Source: UBA877 sp035506155 (GTDB taxonomy: Bacteria > Chloroflexota > Anaerolineae > Anaerolineales > Villigracilaceae). From it: a stretch of 33,192 bases of DNA. A program made the translations under genes and the position numbers. The notes under the pieces were generated by a model. That model was not told the DNA's origin and ran no database searches. It was given only the letters and a program-made list of their open reading frames with translations. This document shows, one piece after another, positions 14,654 through 22,779 of the stretch; within the stretch, counting starts at the first letter, position 1; every line of letters starts with the position of its first letter. Location of the stretch: NCBI GenBank assembly GCA_035506155.1, contig DATJPX010000058.1, positions 1-33,192 of the forward strand. The letters run 5' to 3'.

Positions 14654-15433
14654 TTTGTCTTTGAATTCCGGCTTGCGCTTCTCGAGGAAGGCTTTCATGC
14701 CCTCCTTCTGGTCGGCGGTGGCGAACAGGGCGGCGAAGAGCTCGTTCTCGGTGCGGAAACCGTCCGCCCGCGCCTGGTCCAGGCCGCGGACGATGGCCCG
14801 CTTGGCATTGGCCACCGCAACACTTCCGTTTCCGGCTATGCGCAGAGCGGTTTCCCTGGCCCGCCCGAGCAGTTCCCCCTCCGGGAAGACGGCGTTGACC
14901 AGCCCCCATTCCAGGGCCTCGCCGGCCGAAAGGATCCGGCCGGTGAAGATCAACTCCTTGGCCCGGCCCGGACCGATCAGGCGGGCCAGGGTCTGGGTCC
15001 CGCCGAATCCCGGCAGGACCCCCAGGGTCACCTCGGGCAGGCCGAAACGGGCCTTTTCCGAGGCGTAGATGAAATCGCAGGCCAGGGCCAGTTCCAACCC
15101 GCCGCCCAGGGCGTAGCCGTTCACGGCCGCCAGGACCGGTTTCCGCATGTTTTGAATGAAGAGCATCAGGCGCTGGCCATCCCGGCTGAAGGAGCGCGCT
15201 CCCGGCACGTCCAGGCCGAGCATCTCCCGGATGTCCCCGCCGGAGATGAAAGCCTTCGTGCCGGCCCCGGTCAGCACAAGCGCCTCGACCGACTGGTCCG
15301 CGTCCAGGGCTTCGAGCGCCTCCTCCAGCTCTTCCAGCACGGCGCTGTTGAGGGCGTTCAGGCTTTCGGGGCGGTCGATCGTCAGCGTGCCGACCCCCCC
15401 GTCTGTTGCGACCCGGATGGTATTCTTCGCCAT
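14621..15433 (-). CDS. Enoyl-CoA hydratase (crotonase family)
   Basis: 270 residues from the ATG at 15433, which has GGAGG 6 bases upstream; an ATG four codons earlier has no comparable site. Hydrates trans-2-enoyl-CoA to 3-hydroxyacyl-CoA. The oxyanion-hole segments AFISGGDIREM (61-71) and NGYALGGGLELALACDF (105-121) are present, and both catalytic acids of true hydratases are kept, Glu114 and Glu134 (GLPEVTLGVLPGFGG). The usual crotonase ending EKRKPEFK is followed by about a dozen residues ending PQMNADETKK, which are encoded by a dispersed intergenic repeat (14621-14653) that has supplied the stop region. It lies 39 bases after the 3-hydroxyacyl-CoA dehydrogenase gene. Confidence 0.95.
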   Translation of the reverse strand: MAKNTIRVATDGGVGTLTIDRPESLNALNSAVLEELEEALEALDADQSVEALVLTGAGTKAFISGGDIREMLGLDVPGARSFSRDGQRLMLFIQNMRKPVLAAVNGYALGGGLELALACDFIYASEKARFGLPEVTLGVLPGFGGTQTLARLIGPGRAKELIFTGRILSAGEALEWGLVNAVFPEGELLGRARETALRIAGNGSVAVANAKRAIVRGLDQARADGFRTENELFAALFATADQKEGMKAFLEKRKPEFKDKPQMNADETKK

Positions 15434-15472
15434 GACTGCCTCCATCTTTCGAACCGATAAAAGGATGCCCGC

Positions 15473-16321
15473 CTAATACGGATAGAACCCTTGCCCCGAC
15501 TTGCGCCCGAGCTGGCCGGCCGCCACCATGCGCACCAACAGAGGACAGGGCCGGTACTTGGGATCCTTGAACCCCTCGTACAGGACGTTGCAGATTGCCA
15601 GCAGGGTATCCAGGCCGATGAAATCAGCCAGGGCCAGCGGTCCCATCGGGTGGCGCAGGCCAAGCTGGACGCCCCGGTCGATGTCCTCGGCGCTGGCGAC
15701 CCCTTCGTACAGGGCGAAGATGGCTTCGTTCAGCATTGGGACGAGCACCCGGTTGAGGATGAAACCCGGATAATCCTGGGCGACCGCCATGCTCTTGCCG
15801 AGCTTCTCCACCCAGCCGGCCACGGCCTGGAAGGTCTCCTGACTGGTGGCCTGGCCGCGGACCACCTCCACCAGCTGTATCGCCGGCGCCGGGTTCATGA
15901 AATGCATCCCGATGACCTTGTCCGGCCGGCGGGTGGCGGCCCCCAGGCGGGTGATCGAGATCGAGGAAGTGTTGGAGGCCAAGATCGCATCCTTGCGGAC
16001 GATCCCGTCCAGCCGGCGAAAGAGCTCGAGCTTGAGGGCCTCGTCCTCGCTGACCGCCTCGATCACCAGCGGGCAGCCCTTGAAAACCGAAAGGTCCCCG
16101 GCGATGGTGATGCGTGCGAGGACCTTCTGCGGACTGCCCACTTCGAGCTTGCCTTTCCCGGCCTGCTCTTCGAGGTTGTGCTGGATATTGCGGATGGCCT
16201 TGTCCAATTGGGGGGCGGAATTGTCGTGCAGGAGAACCTGCTGGTCGTGCTGTGCGAAGACCTGGGCGATTCCGCTGCCCATCTGACCTGCCCCCAGGAT
16301 GCCGATCGTGGCGATTTCCAT
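15473..16321 (-). CDS. hbd: 3-hydroxyacyl-CoA (3-hydroxybutyryl-CoA) dehydrogenase
   Basis: 282 residues, the typical stand-alone length. NAD-binding GxGxMG at residues 9-15 (LGAGQMGSGIAQVFA), the acidic end of the second strand at Asp33, and the catalytic core SNTSSISIT (116-124) with GMHFMNPAP giving His140, plus the Glu of VIEAVSED near 88. The C-terminal domain has DYPGFILNRVLVPMLNEA near 185 and ends KSGQGFYPY, as in Hbd/PaaH proteins. Oxidises 3-hydroxyacyl-CoA to 3-oxoacyl-CoA. Ribosome site GGAG 6 bases before ATG. It lies 74 bases after the thiolase that would use its product. Confidence 0.95.
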   Translation of the reverse strand: MEIATIGILGAGQMGSGIAQVFAQHDQQVLLHDNSAPQLDKAIRNIQHNLEEQAGKGKLEVGSPQKVLARITIAGDLSVFKGCPLVIEAVSEDEALKLELFRRLDGIVRKDAILASNTSSISITRLGAATRRPDKVIGMHFMNPAPAIQLVEVVRGQATSQETFQAVAGWVEKLGKSMAVAQDYPGFILNRVLVPMLNEAIFALYEGVASAEDIDRGVQLGLRHPMGPLALADFIGLDTLLAICNVLYEGFKDPKYRPCPLLVRMVAAGQLGRKSGQGFYPY

Positions 16322-16334
16322 GTCTCACTCCGCT

Positions 16335-16362
16335 AACGATAAGATGATTGCCGAACGATAAG
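16335..16362. repeat. Short direct repeat in the thiolase-hbd spacer
   Basis: AACGATAAG occurs at 16335-16343 and again at 16354-16362, 19 bases apart. On the minus strand the repeat reads CTTATCGTT, and related TATCGTTAG text sits just upstream of the thiolase-like start (near 5875-5883). It might be a regulator or repeat remnant; chance cannot be excluded. Confidence 0.3.
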
Positions 16363-16395
16363 TTAATAAGGCCTCGAACGTCGCTGAAGATTCCG

Positions 16396-17571
16396 CTAGA
16401 CCCTTTCGAAGAGGGCGGCAACGGCCTCCCCTCCGCCGATGCACAGGGTCGCCAGGCCGTAACGGACCTTGCGCCGGTCCAGCTCCCGCACCAGGGTGGT
16501 CACCAGGCGTCCGCCGCTTGCGCCGATCGGGTGGCCAAGCGAGACGGCTCCCCCGTTGACGTTGACCCGCTCCGGGTCGAGTTCCAGCTCGAGCATGGCG
16601 ATCAGGACCACGGAGGAAAAGGCTTCGTTGATCTCGAACAAGTCGACGTCTCCCGGGCGGATCCCTGCCCGCTCGCAGACCGAGCGGATGGCCCCGACCG
16701 GCGCTTCGGAGAATCGCTCCGGAGCCAAGCTGTGGGTGCTGTAGGCGGCCAGGCGGGCGCGCGGGGTCAGGTTATGCTCCTTGACGGCTTTCCCGCTTGC
16801 CAGCAAGACCAGGGCGGCGCCGTCTGCCAGGGAAGAAGCGTTGCCGGCCGTGATCGTCCCTTCCGGACGGAAGGCCGGGCGCAATTTCTTCATTTTTTCG
16901 AAATCCGCCCGGAAGGGTTCTTCGTCCTCGGCGACGACCTCATCGCCCTTCTTCCCGGGTTTGCCGACCGGGACGATCTCGTCCCTGAGAAACCCCTCCC
17001 GGGCGGCTGCCTGGGCCCGCCGGTACGAGCGAATGGCGTACTCGTCCTGGGTCTCCCGCGAGAGCTCGAATCGTTCGGCGGCCAGGTCGGCGATCTCACC
17101 CATCAGCTTGCCGCTGTCGGGATCCTGCAGACCGTCGTAATACAACAGGTCGATGAGCTGGCCGTGGCCCATGCGGTAACCAGAGCGGGCCCTGGCCAGG
17201 GCGTAGGGCGTGCGCGACATGCTTTCCATTCCGCCAGCCAGGACGACCTGAGAATCGCCCAGGGCGATCGAGCCGGCCGCCAGCATGACCGCCTTCAGCC
17301 CGCTGCCGCAGACTTTGTTGACCGTCATGGCATGGGTCGAATCGGGGATGCCGGCCCGGCGCATGGCCTGCCGGGCGGGCGCCTGGCCGGCGCCGCCCAA
17401 AAGGACCTGGCCGAGGATGACCTCGTCGACGGCCGCCGGATCGAGTTTGGATTGTGATAGGAGGGATTGAAGGACAGTTGCCCCGAGCTGGGGAGCGTCC
17501 AGGTCTGAGAGGGTCCCGCCGAAAGAACCGAACGGGGTCCGCAGGGATTGCACGACGAAGACATCTTCCAT
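16396..17571 (-). CDS. Acetyl-CoA acetyltransferase / 3-ketoacyl-CoA thiolase
   Basis: 391 residues from the ATG at 17571 (GAGG 6 bases upstream); a TTG six codons earlier is less likely. A conventional thiolase: nucleophile Cys88 in NKVCGSGLKAV, FEINEAFSSV near 345, NGGAVSLGHPIGASGGR with the catalytic His, and the second Cys in LCIGGGEAVA, where the common CIGGGxG is CIGGGEA. Cleaves 3-oxoacyl-CoA with CoA to acetyl-CoA and a shortened acyl-CoA, or the reverse condensation. It is the first gene of the operon, downstream of a TATAAT box. Unlike the thiolase-fold protein at 4496-5854 it has no DUF35 partner and needs none. Confidence 0.95.
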   Translation of the reverse strand: MEDVFVVQSLRTPFGSFGGTLSDLDAPQLGATVLQSLLSQSKLDPAAVDEVILGQVLLGGAGQAPARQAMRRAGIPDSTHAMTVNKVCGSGLKAVMLAAGSIALGDSQVVLAGGMESMSRTPYALARARSGYRMGHGQLIDLLYYDGLQDPDSGKLMGEIADLAAERFELSRETQDEYAIRSYRRAQAAAREGFLRDEIVPVGKPGKKGDEVVAEDEEPFRADFEKMKKLRPAFRPEGTITAGNASSLADGAALVLLASGKAVKEHNLTPRARLAAYSTHSLAPERFSEAPVGAIRSVCERAGIRPGDVDLFEINEAFSSVVLIAMLELELDPERVNVNGGAVSLGHPIGASGGRLVTTLVRELDRRKVRYGLATLCIGGGEAVAALFERV

Positions 17572-17702
17572 CTGCTGCCTCTGGCTCAAGCCTGAGTGTC
17601 AACGCCGGTCTGGTGGTTGCGATGTGCTTTCCAGCAGTGCAGACCTGCCAGGAGTTGCTTCGGGGCGGGTCCGACAGGACGTTCCTCCCCGTAAACACGA
17701 CT

Positions 17703-17708
17703 ATTATA
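17703..17708 (-). promoter_or_regulatory. Candidate -10 box of the acyl-CoA operon
   Basis: A perfect TATAAT on the minus strand in an AT-rich patch that stands out from GC-rich surroundings, about 130 bases before the thiolase ATG and just past the terminator of the preceding gene. No good -35 hexamer is visible at 16-18 bases. The core also reads ATTATAAT on the other strand, so direction rests on context. Confidence 0.5.
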
Positions 17709-17759
17709 ATCCTATTTGGTTAGTATTGGATTCCACGAGACTCCGGCGGCCCTTAAAAG

Positions 17760-17787
17760 ACGACAGCCGCCCGGAGGCAGCTGCCGT
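17760..17787 (-). terminator. Rho-independent terminator of the PEP-synthase-like gene
   Basis: A 12-base stem (17760-17771 with 17776-17787) and 4-base loop. Two positions are A-C mismatches in plus-strand RNA but become G-U pairs in minus-strand RNA, so the hairpin is complete only for minus-strand transcripts. On that strand it is followed by CTTTT. It starts 26 bases after the stop codon at 17814. Confidence 0.8.
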
Positions 17788-17813
17788 TTTACCCGCTTGA
17801 CCTTTCAGGAACC

Positions 17814-20510
17814 CTATCCCGAAGGAGGCAGGAGCTTGATCCGGCCGGCGGTCCCATCGACCCGGATGCGCTGGCCGTCCTTCAGCCGTTCGGTCGCCTG
17901 GTGGACGCCTACCACGGCCGGGATGCCGTACTCGCGCGCCACGACCGAGCCGTGGGTCATCATCCCGCCCACTTCCATGACCAGGCCGCCGGCCGCCATG
18001 AAGAGCGGCGTCCAGGCCGGGTCGGTGCCCGGGCAGACCAGGATCTCCCCCGGGGCAAGCTGGGTGGTGCGCGGGTCGAACACCACATGGACGACCCCCT
18101 CGACCACGCCGGGCGAGACCGGGCTCCCGCTGATCGTCTCGCCGGTATCGCTCCCGGCGCCGATCCCTTCGAAGAAGGCCCGCCCGTCGCTGACCAGGAG
18201 GCGCGGCACCTGGCGGCGGCGCAGCTCGCGCTCGTAGGACTGCCGCCGCTGTGCGACCAGGCCCTTCCAATCGCGGTCCTCCTGCCGGGAAAGGGCGTCC
18301 AGCTCGCCGGTGTGCAGGTAGAACAGGTCGTCGGGGCGGTCGATCGTCCCGGCGGCGGCGAATTCCTCCCCCACAGCCAGCAGGAAGCCGCGGACCATGC
18401 CCATGGCGCGCACCGCCAGGAACTTTGGGCTCTCCCGTGCGCCCATCAGCAGGCGGACCCGGCTGGCCGCGGCGCGGAGCTGCTTTTCCTTGATCCGGCC
18501 GCCGGGCTGGCGGCGCGCCTCGGCGGCCAGGCTCTGGATGGCCTGTTCGGCCGCCGCCGCGCCCTTCTCGAAGAGCACGTCGGGGGCGGCCGCCGGGTCG
18601 ATCTGCAGGTAGCTCTGCAGGGTGCGCATGACCGGGGTCGGCTCCTCCCGCCAGCGCGGCTGGCCGAGGTCGATCTCGCCGACCCCGCGCACGCCATAGC
18701 GGTCCATGAAGCGCCCCACGGCCGACTGGGCAGCCGGGGGAAGCGTACCTTCCAGGTAACGGGCGGCCAGCTGCGGGGCGGACTGGCCGCCGAACGCCTG
18801 CGCCGCGGCGGCGTCCGCCCGGATGGCGGTCGCCGTCCCCCACAGGGCCAGGTCCATCTCGGTGGTGACGTTGCGCGGCAGGCCGCGGGTCACTTCCAGG
18901 ACGGACATCGAGAAGCCGTGGTCCCCGGGGTCCTTTTTCGGCAGCAGGTGACCGATCTGGTTGAGCGAGGCCATCGCCGGGGCGAAGATCGAGAGGAAGC
19001 GCGGCAGGAGGGTCGGCAGGGCATCTGCCAGGCCGCCCTGGCCTTCCATGAAGGCGGCGAAGTTCGCCAGCCGCTCGAAACGGTCGGCCCCGGCGGGGAT
19101 CCGGACCGACTGCAGGTAGTTTTCCAATATCACATCAAAACGTTCGCGGGCGCGTTCCGGGTGGAGCATCGTCTTGACCATATCCACCGCGATGGGCAGG
19201 AAGAATCCCAGGCTGCGCCGCAGGGTGCTAAGCTTGAAGCGGCCCTTTCCCGCTCCCAGGCGCGGTTCGGCGGCAAGCTGGCGCAGGATCTGGCCCACGC
19301 TCGGCTCGACGAAACCCAGGAAGGCGCTGAACAGGCCGCTGCCGAGCGGATGGCGGATCAGGTCGCTGATCTTGACCCAGATGCGCTCCCCGGCGATGGC
19401 GAATATATCCTGGTCCTCATATTCGATGTGGAGGCCGAGCTTTTTCCCGATGCCCAGGACGACCCGGGCGATGGACTCCTGCCCAAGCGGGGTCATCGGC
19501 CCGACCATCCCCTGCACCGCCCCAAACGAGAACCAGACGACCAGCGGGTCGAAGGAGACCTGCGGAATGGGGAACAGCGAGGTGATCGGACGGGACTGCA
19601 GGATGAACAATTCCCCGCCGGCAAAGGCCCATTCGATGTCCTGCGGCAAGCCGTACTCTTCCTGGACCTGCCGGCCGGCCGCGACCAGTCGGCGGACCTG
19701 CTCCTCCGTGAGGGTCTGCCGCCCGGCAGCTTCTTCCGGCAGGCTTTCGACCCCCCCGCCGGCTTTGGATCGGGTGGCGCTGGTCTTGGCTCCCAGGCGC
19801 AGGCTGCGGATCGCGCCACCGGCCGGGTCGACCACGAAATGGTCAGGTTCCACCTGTCCGGAGACGAGCGCCTCGCCCAGTCCAAAGGTCGCGTCGATGA
19901 CCGATTCGCTCAGCAGGCCGGTCAGCGGATTGGCAGTGAAGAGCACCCCCGAGACCTCGCTCGGCACCATCTCCTGCACCACCACCGCCAGGGCGGCCTG
20001 CTCGTGCGGGATGGAATTGCGCAGCCGGTATCCGATGGCCCGGGCGGTCCACAGGCTGCTCCAGCAGTCGACCATGGCCTCGAGGAGCTGGCTTTTGCCG
20101 ACGATGTTCAGGTAGGTGTCCTGCTGCCCGGCAAAGGACAGGTCGGGCAGGTCCTCGGTGGTGGCCGAAGAGCGGACGGCCACCGGGACCGCCTGCGGTC
20201 CGAGGGCCCGGTATCCGGAGACGACCTGTCCGGCGATCTCCTCCGGCAGCTTCCCGGCCGAAAACGCCGAGCGGATGCGGGCGGAGGCGCGTTCGAGCCC
20301 GGCCGCATCTTCGGCCGAGAGCCCGGCCAGGGCGGGAGCGAGGACCCCGGCCAGGGCGTTGGCAGCGACGAAGCTGCGGTAGGCCTCCGTGGTGACGAAG
20401 AAACCGGGCGGCACCGGCAGGCCCAGGCGGGTCAGGCGGGCCAGGCTGGCGCCTTTACCCCCGGTGTTGGCAAGATCGGCTGCGGGCGAGGCGAAGGGGA
20501 GGATGATCAT
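17814..20510 (-). CDS. PEP synthase / rifampicin phosphotransferase-like enzyme
   Basis: 898 residues from MIILPF. Three-part plan: an N-terminal PPDK-type ATP-grasp domain (about 1-325) with NTGGKGASLARL near 15, VAVRSSATTEDLPDLSFAGQ near 110 and a QEMVPSEVSGVLFTANP segment near 178; a large middle domain of no clear motif; and a C-terminal phosphohistidine swivel domain, GGMMTHGSVVAREYGIPAVVG, with His near 853. The MTHG form of the swivel motif is closer to rifampicin phosphotransferases than to PEP synthase. Such enzymes move the beta-phosphate of ATP via His to a small molecule; the substrate here is unknown. A GTG 15 codons earlier extends the frame without a ribosome site. No ribosome site precedes the ATG either, and a CATAAT box lies only 6 bases upstream, so the mRNA may be leaderless. 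Confidence 0.85.
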   Translation of the reverse strand: MIILPFASPAADLANTGGKGASLARLTRLGLPVPPGFFVTTEAYRSFVAANALAGVLAPALAGLSAEDAAGLERASARIRSAFSAGKLPEEIAGQVVSGYRALGPQAVPVAVRSSATTEDLPDLSFAGQQDTYLNIVGKSQLLEAMVDCWSSLWTARAIGYRLRNSIPHEQAALAVVVQEMVPSEVSGVLFTANPLTGLLSESVIDATFGLGEALVSGQVEPDHFVVDPAGGAIRSLRLGAKTSATRSKAGGGVESLPEEAAGRQTLTEEQVRRLVAAGRQVQEEYGLPQDIEWAFAGGELFILQSRPITSLFPIPQVSFDPLVVWFSFGAVQGMVGPMTPLGQESIARVVLGIGKKLGLHIEYEDQDIFAIAGERIWVKISDLIRHPLGSGLFSAFLGFVEPSVGQILRQLAAEPRLGAGKGRFKLSTLRRSLGFFLPIAVDMVKTMLHPERARERFDVILENYLQSVRIPAGADRFERLANFAAFMEGQGGLADALPTLLPRFLSIFAPAMASLNQIGHLLPKKDPGDHGFSMSVLEVTRGLPRNVTTEMDLALWGTATAIRADAAAAQAFGGQSAPQLAARYLEGTLPPAAQSAVGRFMDRYGVRGVGEIDLGQPRWREEPTPVMRTLQSYLQIDPAAAPDVLFEKGAAAAEQAIQSLAAEARRQPGGRIKEKQLRAAASRVRLLMGARESPKFLAVRAMGMVRGFLLAVGEEFAAAGTIDRPDDLFYLHTGELDALSRQEDRDWKGLVAQRRQSYERELRRRQVPRLLVSDGRAFFEGIGAGSDTGETISGSPVSPGVVEGVVHVVFDPRTTQLAPGEILVCPGTDPAWTPLFMAAGGLVMEVGGMMTHGSVVAREYGIPAVVGVHQATERLKDGQRIRVDGTAGRIKLLPPSG

Positions 20511-20516
20511 GGATAT

Positions 20517-20522
20517 ATTATG
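20517..20522 (-). promoter_or_regulatory. Candidate -10 box for a leaderless PEP-synthase-like transcript
   Basis: CATAAT on the minus strand, 6 bases upstream of the ATG at 20510, in an AT-rich patch. If used, transcription would begin at or next to the start codon, which would explain the missing ribosome site. No clear -35 element is seen. Confidence 0.35.
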
Positions 20523-20626
20523 GCACGAACGCGGCGTTTTGGCATCTGCGCCCACCCGCCCGCGGTCGGGCGAGTCGAACGCATGGAGGCCGGTCTCCTA
20601 CGGCCCCGATGGGGCTTCGATAAGAA

Positions 20627-20652
20627 ATCCGCCCCGGCGGACCGGGGCGGAT
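20627..20652 (-). terminator. Rho-independent terminator of the duplicated-domain lipoprotein gene
   Basis: A perfect 11-base stem, ATCCGCCCCGG at 20627-20637 pairing with 20642-20652, with a CGGA loop. On the minus strand it is followed by TTCTTAT. It begins 24 bases after the stop codon of the gene at 20676-21803. It separates that gene from the PEP-synthase-like gene downstream. Confidence 0.85.
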
Positions 20653-20675
20653 GGGTATTCCTGGATCGGGAAGGC

Positions 20676-21803
20676 TTACTTCTGGCCGAAGGCGGCGGTC
20701 AGCGTGAAGAGCATTTGACCGGGCGTCAGCGGGCAGGACTCGATCGGCTGGTTCGACGGGCAGTTGGCGTCCGCCGAGGGCTGCCAGTGGACGGATACCA
20801 CTGCCGTCTGGCTGCCGCTGGCAAGCTCGCGGATCGTGCCGGTCGGGCCATCCGCCCCGTTGACCACCTTCCAGCCCTGGGAGGTCAGCACGGCGACCAG
20901 GGCGTTTGCCGTATCGCCCAAGTTCCTGAACTCCACGCCGGTCCCGGCGCCGCGCAGCTGGCAGGCCGCCCCGATGTTCCATTCCAGGTCGTTGAAGCTG
21001 ACGGTCTCCATCACCAGCGGGACCGGGCTGGCAGCCTGCAGGGCCGCCTGCCAGGAGGCGCACTGGTCGGCGGCGAGCGGAAGGTAGGCGACCGGTTGGG
21101 CGACGTCGAAGGTCACTTCGAAGAGCTTCTGCTCGGGGGTCATCACGCAGGCGCTGATCGGCTGGTTCGCCGGGCATTTGACGTCCGCGGCGGGCTTCCA
21201 GGTGACCGACAGGAGGCCCAGGGCGCCGTTCTTGCGGTAGCCGTCCAGCATACCGGTGGCGCCGCCGGCACCGTACTGGCCGTCCTCCTGCCAGCCGAGC
21301 GAGAGCACCAGGCTGTTGAGGGTGTTGAAGGGGCCCGCCATGCCGTAGGTCGCCCCCGTCCCAGTAGCATGGACTCGGCAGGCCGTGCCGGTCCCGCCGC
21401 TGACGCGGTCGCTGAAGGCGGCGGTCTCGACCGTCACCGGCGCGCCGATGGCATTCTCGAAGCCCATTCGGAGGGCCTGGCACAGATCGTTCGGGTAGGG
21501 GCCGAAGCTGCCCCTGGCCGCCACCGTGACCGGGGTGTAGGTCGGAAGCAGGGTCGGCTGGACGGTCTCCGTCGCCGTCGGGGCGGCCGGGATCGTATCG
21601 GTCGGCGCCCGGGTGGCCGTTTTCGTGATCGTGGCTGTCGAGGTGGGCAGCTGGTCCGCGCCGGCCGGCGCGGCGGCCTGCAGGGTCCCGGCGACGGCGG
21701 TCTCGACGGCGCCAGGACCGACCGTGGGGGTGCCGCCGCAAGCGGCCAACAGCCCGCCCAGGAGGATCAGGCAAAGGACGATGTTCATGAATCTGAGTTG
21801 CAT
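20676..21803 (-). CDS. Lipoprotein with two tandem Cys-rich domains
   Basis: 375 residues, no family recognised. Signal peptide with lipobox LLAAC (Cys22), so it is predicted to be a membrane-anchored, exported lipoprotein. A Thr/Pro/Ala-rich linker spans about residues 25-95. Two copies of one domain follow, about 100-236 and 240-375. Each has four Cys at matching places: Cys108, 142, 210, 219 and Cys248, 281, 348, 357, with offsets of 140, 139, 138 and 138. Each copy ends with CPxNQPIxxC followed by TPxQxLF. The cysteines could form disulfides. The start at 21803 has only a weak ribosome site and Met6 is an alternative; both give a signal peptide. The gene stands alone, with its own terminator. 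Confidence 0.85.
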   Translation of the reverse strand: MQLRFMNIVLCLILLGGLLAACGGTPTVGPGAVETAVAGTLQAAAPAGADQLPTSTATITKTATRAPTDTIPAAPTATETVQPTLLPTYTPVTVAARGSFGPYPNDLCQALRMGFENAIGAPVTVETAAFSDRVSGGTGTACRVHATGTGATYGMAGPFNTLNSLVLSLGWQEDGQYGAGGATGMLDGYRKNGALGLLSVTWKPAADVKCPANQPISACVMTPEQKLFEVTFDVAQPVAYLPLAADQCASWQAALQAASPVPLVMETVSFNDLEWNIGAACQLRGAGTGVEFRNLGDTANALVAVLTSQGWKVVNGADGPTGTIRELASGSQTAVVSVHWQPSADANCPSNQPIESCPLTPGQMLFTLTAAFGQK

Positions 21804-21900
21804 GATTATTTTCCCATCTTATTGTGGATTGTGAAGCCACAGGTCGGTCTCGTCCGAAGGAGCTCGATCCGGCCCGCCGGCGTCCCGGCGATTATCGCAT

Positions 21901-21924
21901 AAAAACGCCCGCCGCACAACCGGC
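21901..21924 (-). terminator. Weak candidate terminator after modB
   Basis: A short stem CGGC/GCCG (21921-21924 with 21911-21914) directly after the modB stop, then on the minus strand GGGCG and a run of five T (21901-21905). The stem is short and separated from the T run, so this is tentative. Confidence 0.3.
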
Positions 21925-22779
21925 TCAGGCGCCGGGCTGGTTCTGCGCTTCGAACTTCCTCAGCAAGGCGAGCAGCGCCAGCGAGACCGCCAGCAGGACC
22001 ACCGACAGCACCAGGGCGATGTGGGTGTTCTGTTCGAAGCCGATGTAGATCGCCAGCGGCATCGTCTGGGTCTTGCCCTCCAGGTTGCCGGCGAAGAGCA
22101 GCGTGGCCCCGAACTCCCCCAGCGCCCGGGTCCAGGCCAGGATGCCCCCGGTCAGGATGGCCTGGCCGGCCAGGGGAAACATGATGTGGCGGAAGACCTG
22201 CCATTCACTGGCCCCCTCGATCCGGGCGGCCTCCTGCTGTTGCGGCTCGATGGCCGCGAAGCCGATCCGGGCCGAGCGGACCAGGAACGGGGCGGCCACG
22301 AAGGTCTGCGCCAGGATCACCGCCGCCGTCGTAAAGGGGATAGTGATGCCGAGGGCGTTCAGCCAGGGGCCGAAGATTCCCATCCGGCCAAAGGCCATCA
22401 GCAGGGCGATCCCGGCGACCGAGGGCGGCAGGACGACCGGCAGGTCCACCAGCAGCTCGACCAGGCTCTTGCCGGGGAATTTCCAGTGCGCCAGGAGGTA
22501 GGCCAGGGGGGTGCCGGTCAGGAGCGCCAACCCGACGCTGATGATGCTGGTCAGCAGGCTGAGCTTCAGGGCATTCAGGGCGGCCGCCGAAAGGGAATAC
22601 GTGAAGAAATCCCGGTCGATCGAGCGCCAGACCAGGGCCACGAGCGGCAGACCGATCAACGCGACCAGGACTAGGCTGGGTAGGATGAATACCCAGCCTG
22701 GGAATGTGTGCGTTCTGCGACGAGGGAACAGGCGCGGCACGGGATTTGGGATTATTGCCCGGCCGGCGAGAAGCCCCAC
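21925..22779 (-). CDS. modB: Molybdate/tungstate ABC transporter permease
   Basis: 284 residues if started at the GTG at 22779, which overlaps the modA end by 28 bases; a GTG at 22740 would give a shorter form and neither has a clear ribosome site. Five or six membrane helices. The permease EAA loop is plain: EAARIEGASEWQVFRHIMFP near residue 185, then GGILAWTRALGEFGATLLFAG. The segments LLTGTPLAYLLA near 86 and DLPVVLPPSVAGIALL near 110 are characteristic of ModB/WtpB/CysT-type permeases. With ModA upstream the substrate is molybdate or tungstate. No ATPase gene (modC) follows; the next gene is unrelated. Confidence 0.92.
   Translation of the reverse strand: MGLLAGRAIIPNPVPRLFPRRRTHTFPGWVFILPSLVLVALIGLPLVALVWRSIDRDFFTYSLSAAALNALKLSLLTSIISVGLALLTGTPLAYLLAHWKFPGKSLVELLVDLPVVLPPSVAGIALLMAFGRMGIFGPWLNALGITIPFTTAAVILAQTFVAAPFLVRSARIGFAAIEPQQQEAARIEGASEWQVFRHIMFPLAGQAILTGGILAWTRALGEFGATLLFAGNLEGKTQTMPLAIYIGFEQNTHIALVLSVVLLAVSLALLALLRKFEAQNQPGA

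Noticed and set aside
17901..21902. A very long open frame on the + strand, over 1,300 codons
   Set aside because: It runs antisense through the PEP-synthase-like gene, the duplicated lipoprotein and two terminators or promoters. Its composition is Gly/Arg/Asp-rich without any fold-like pattern; it is a by-product of high GC in the real minus-strand codons.
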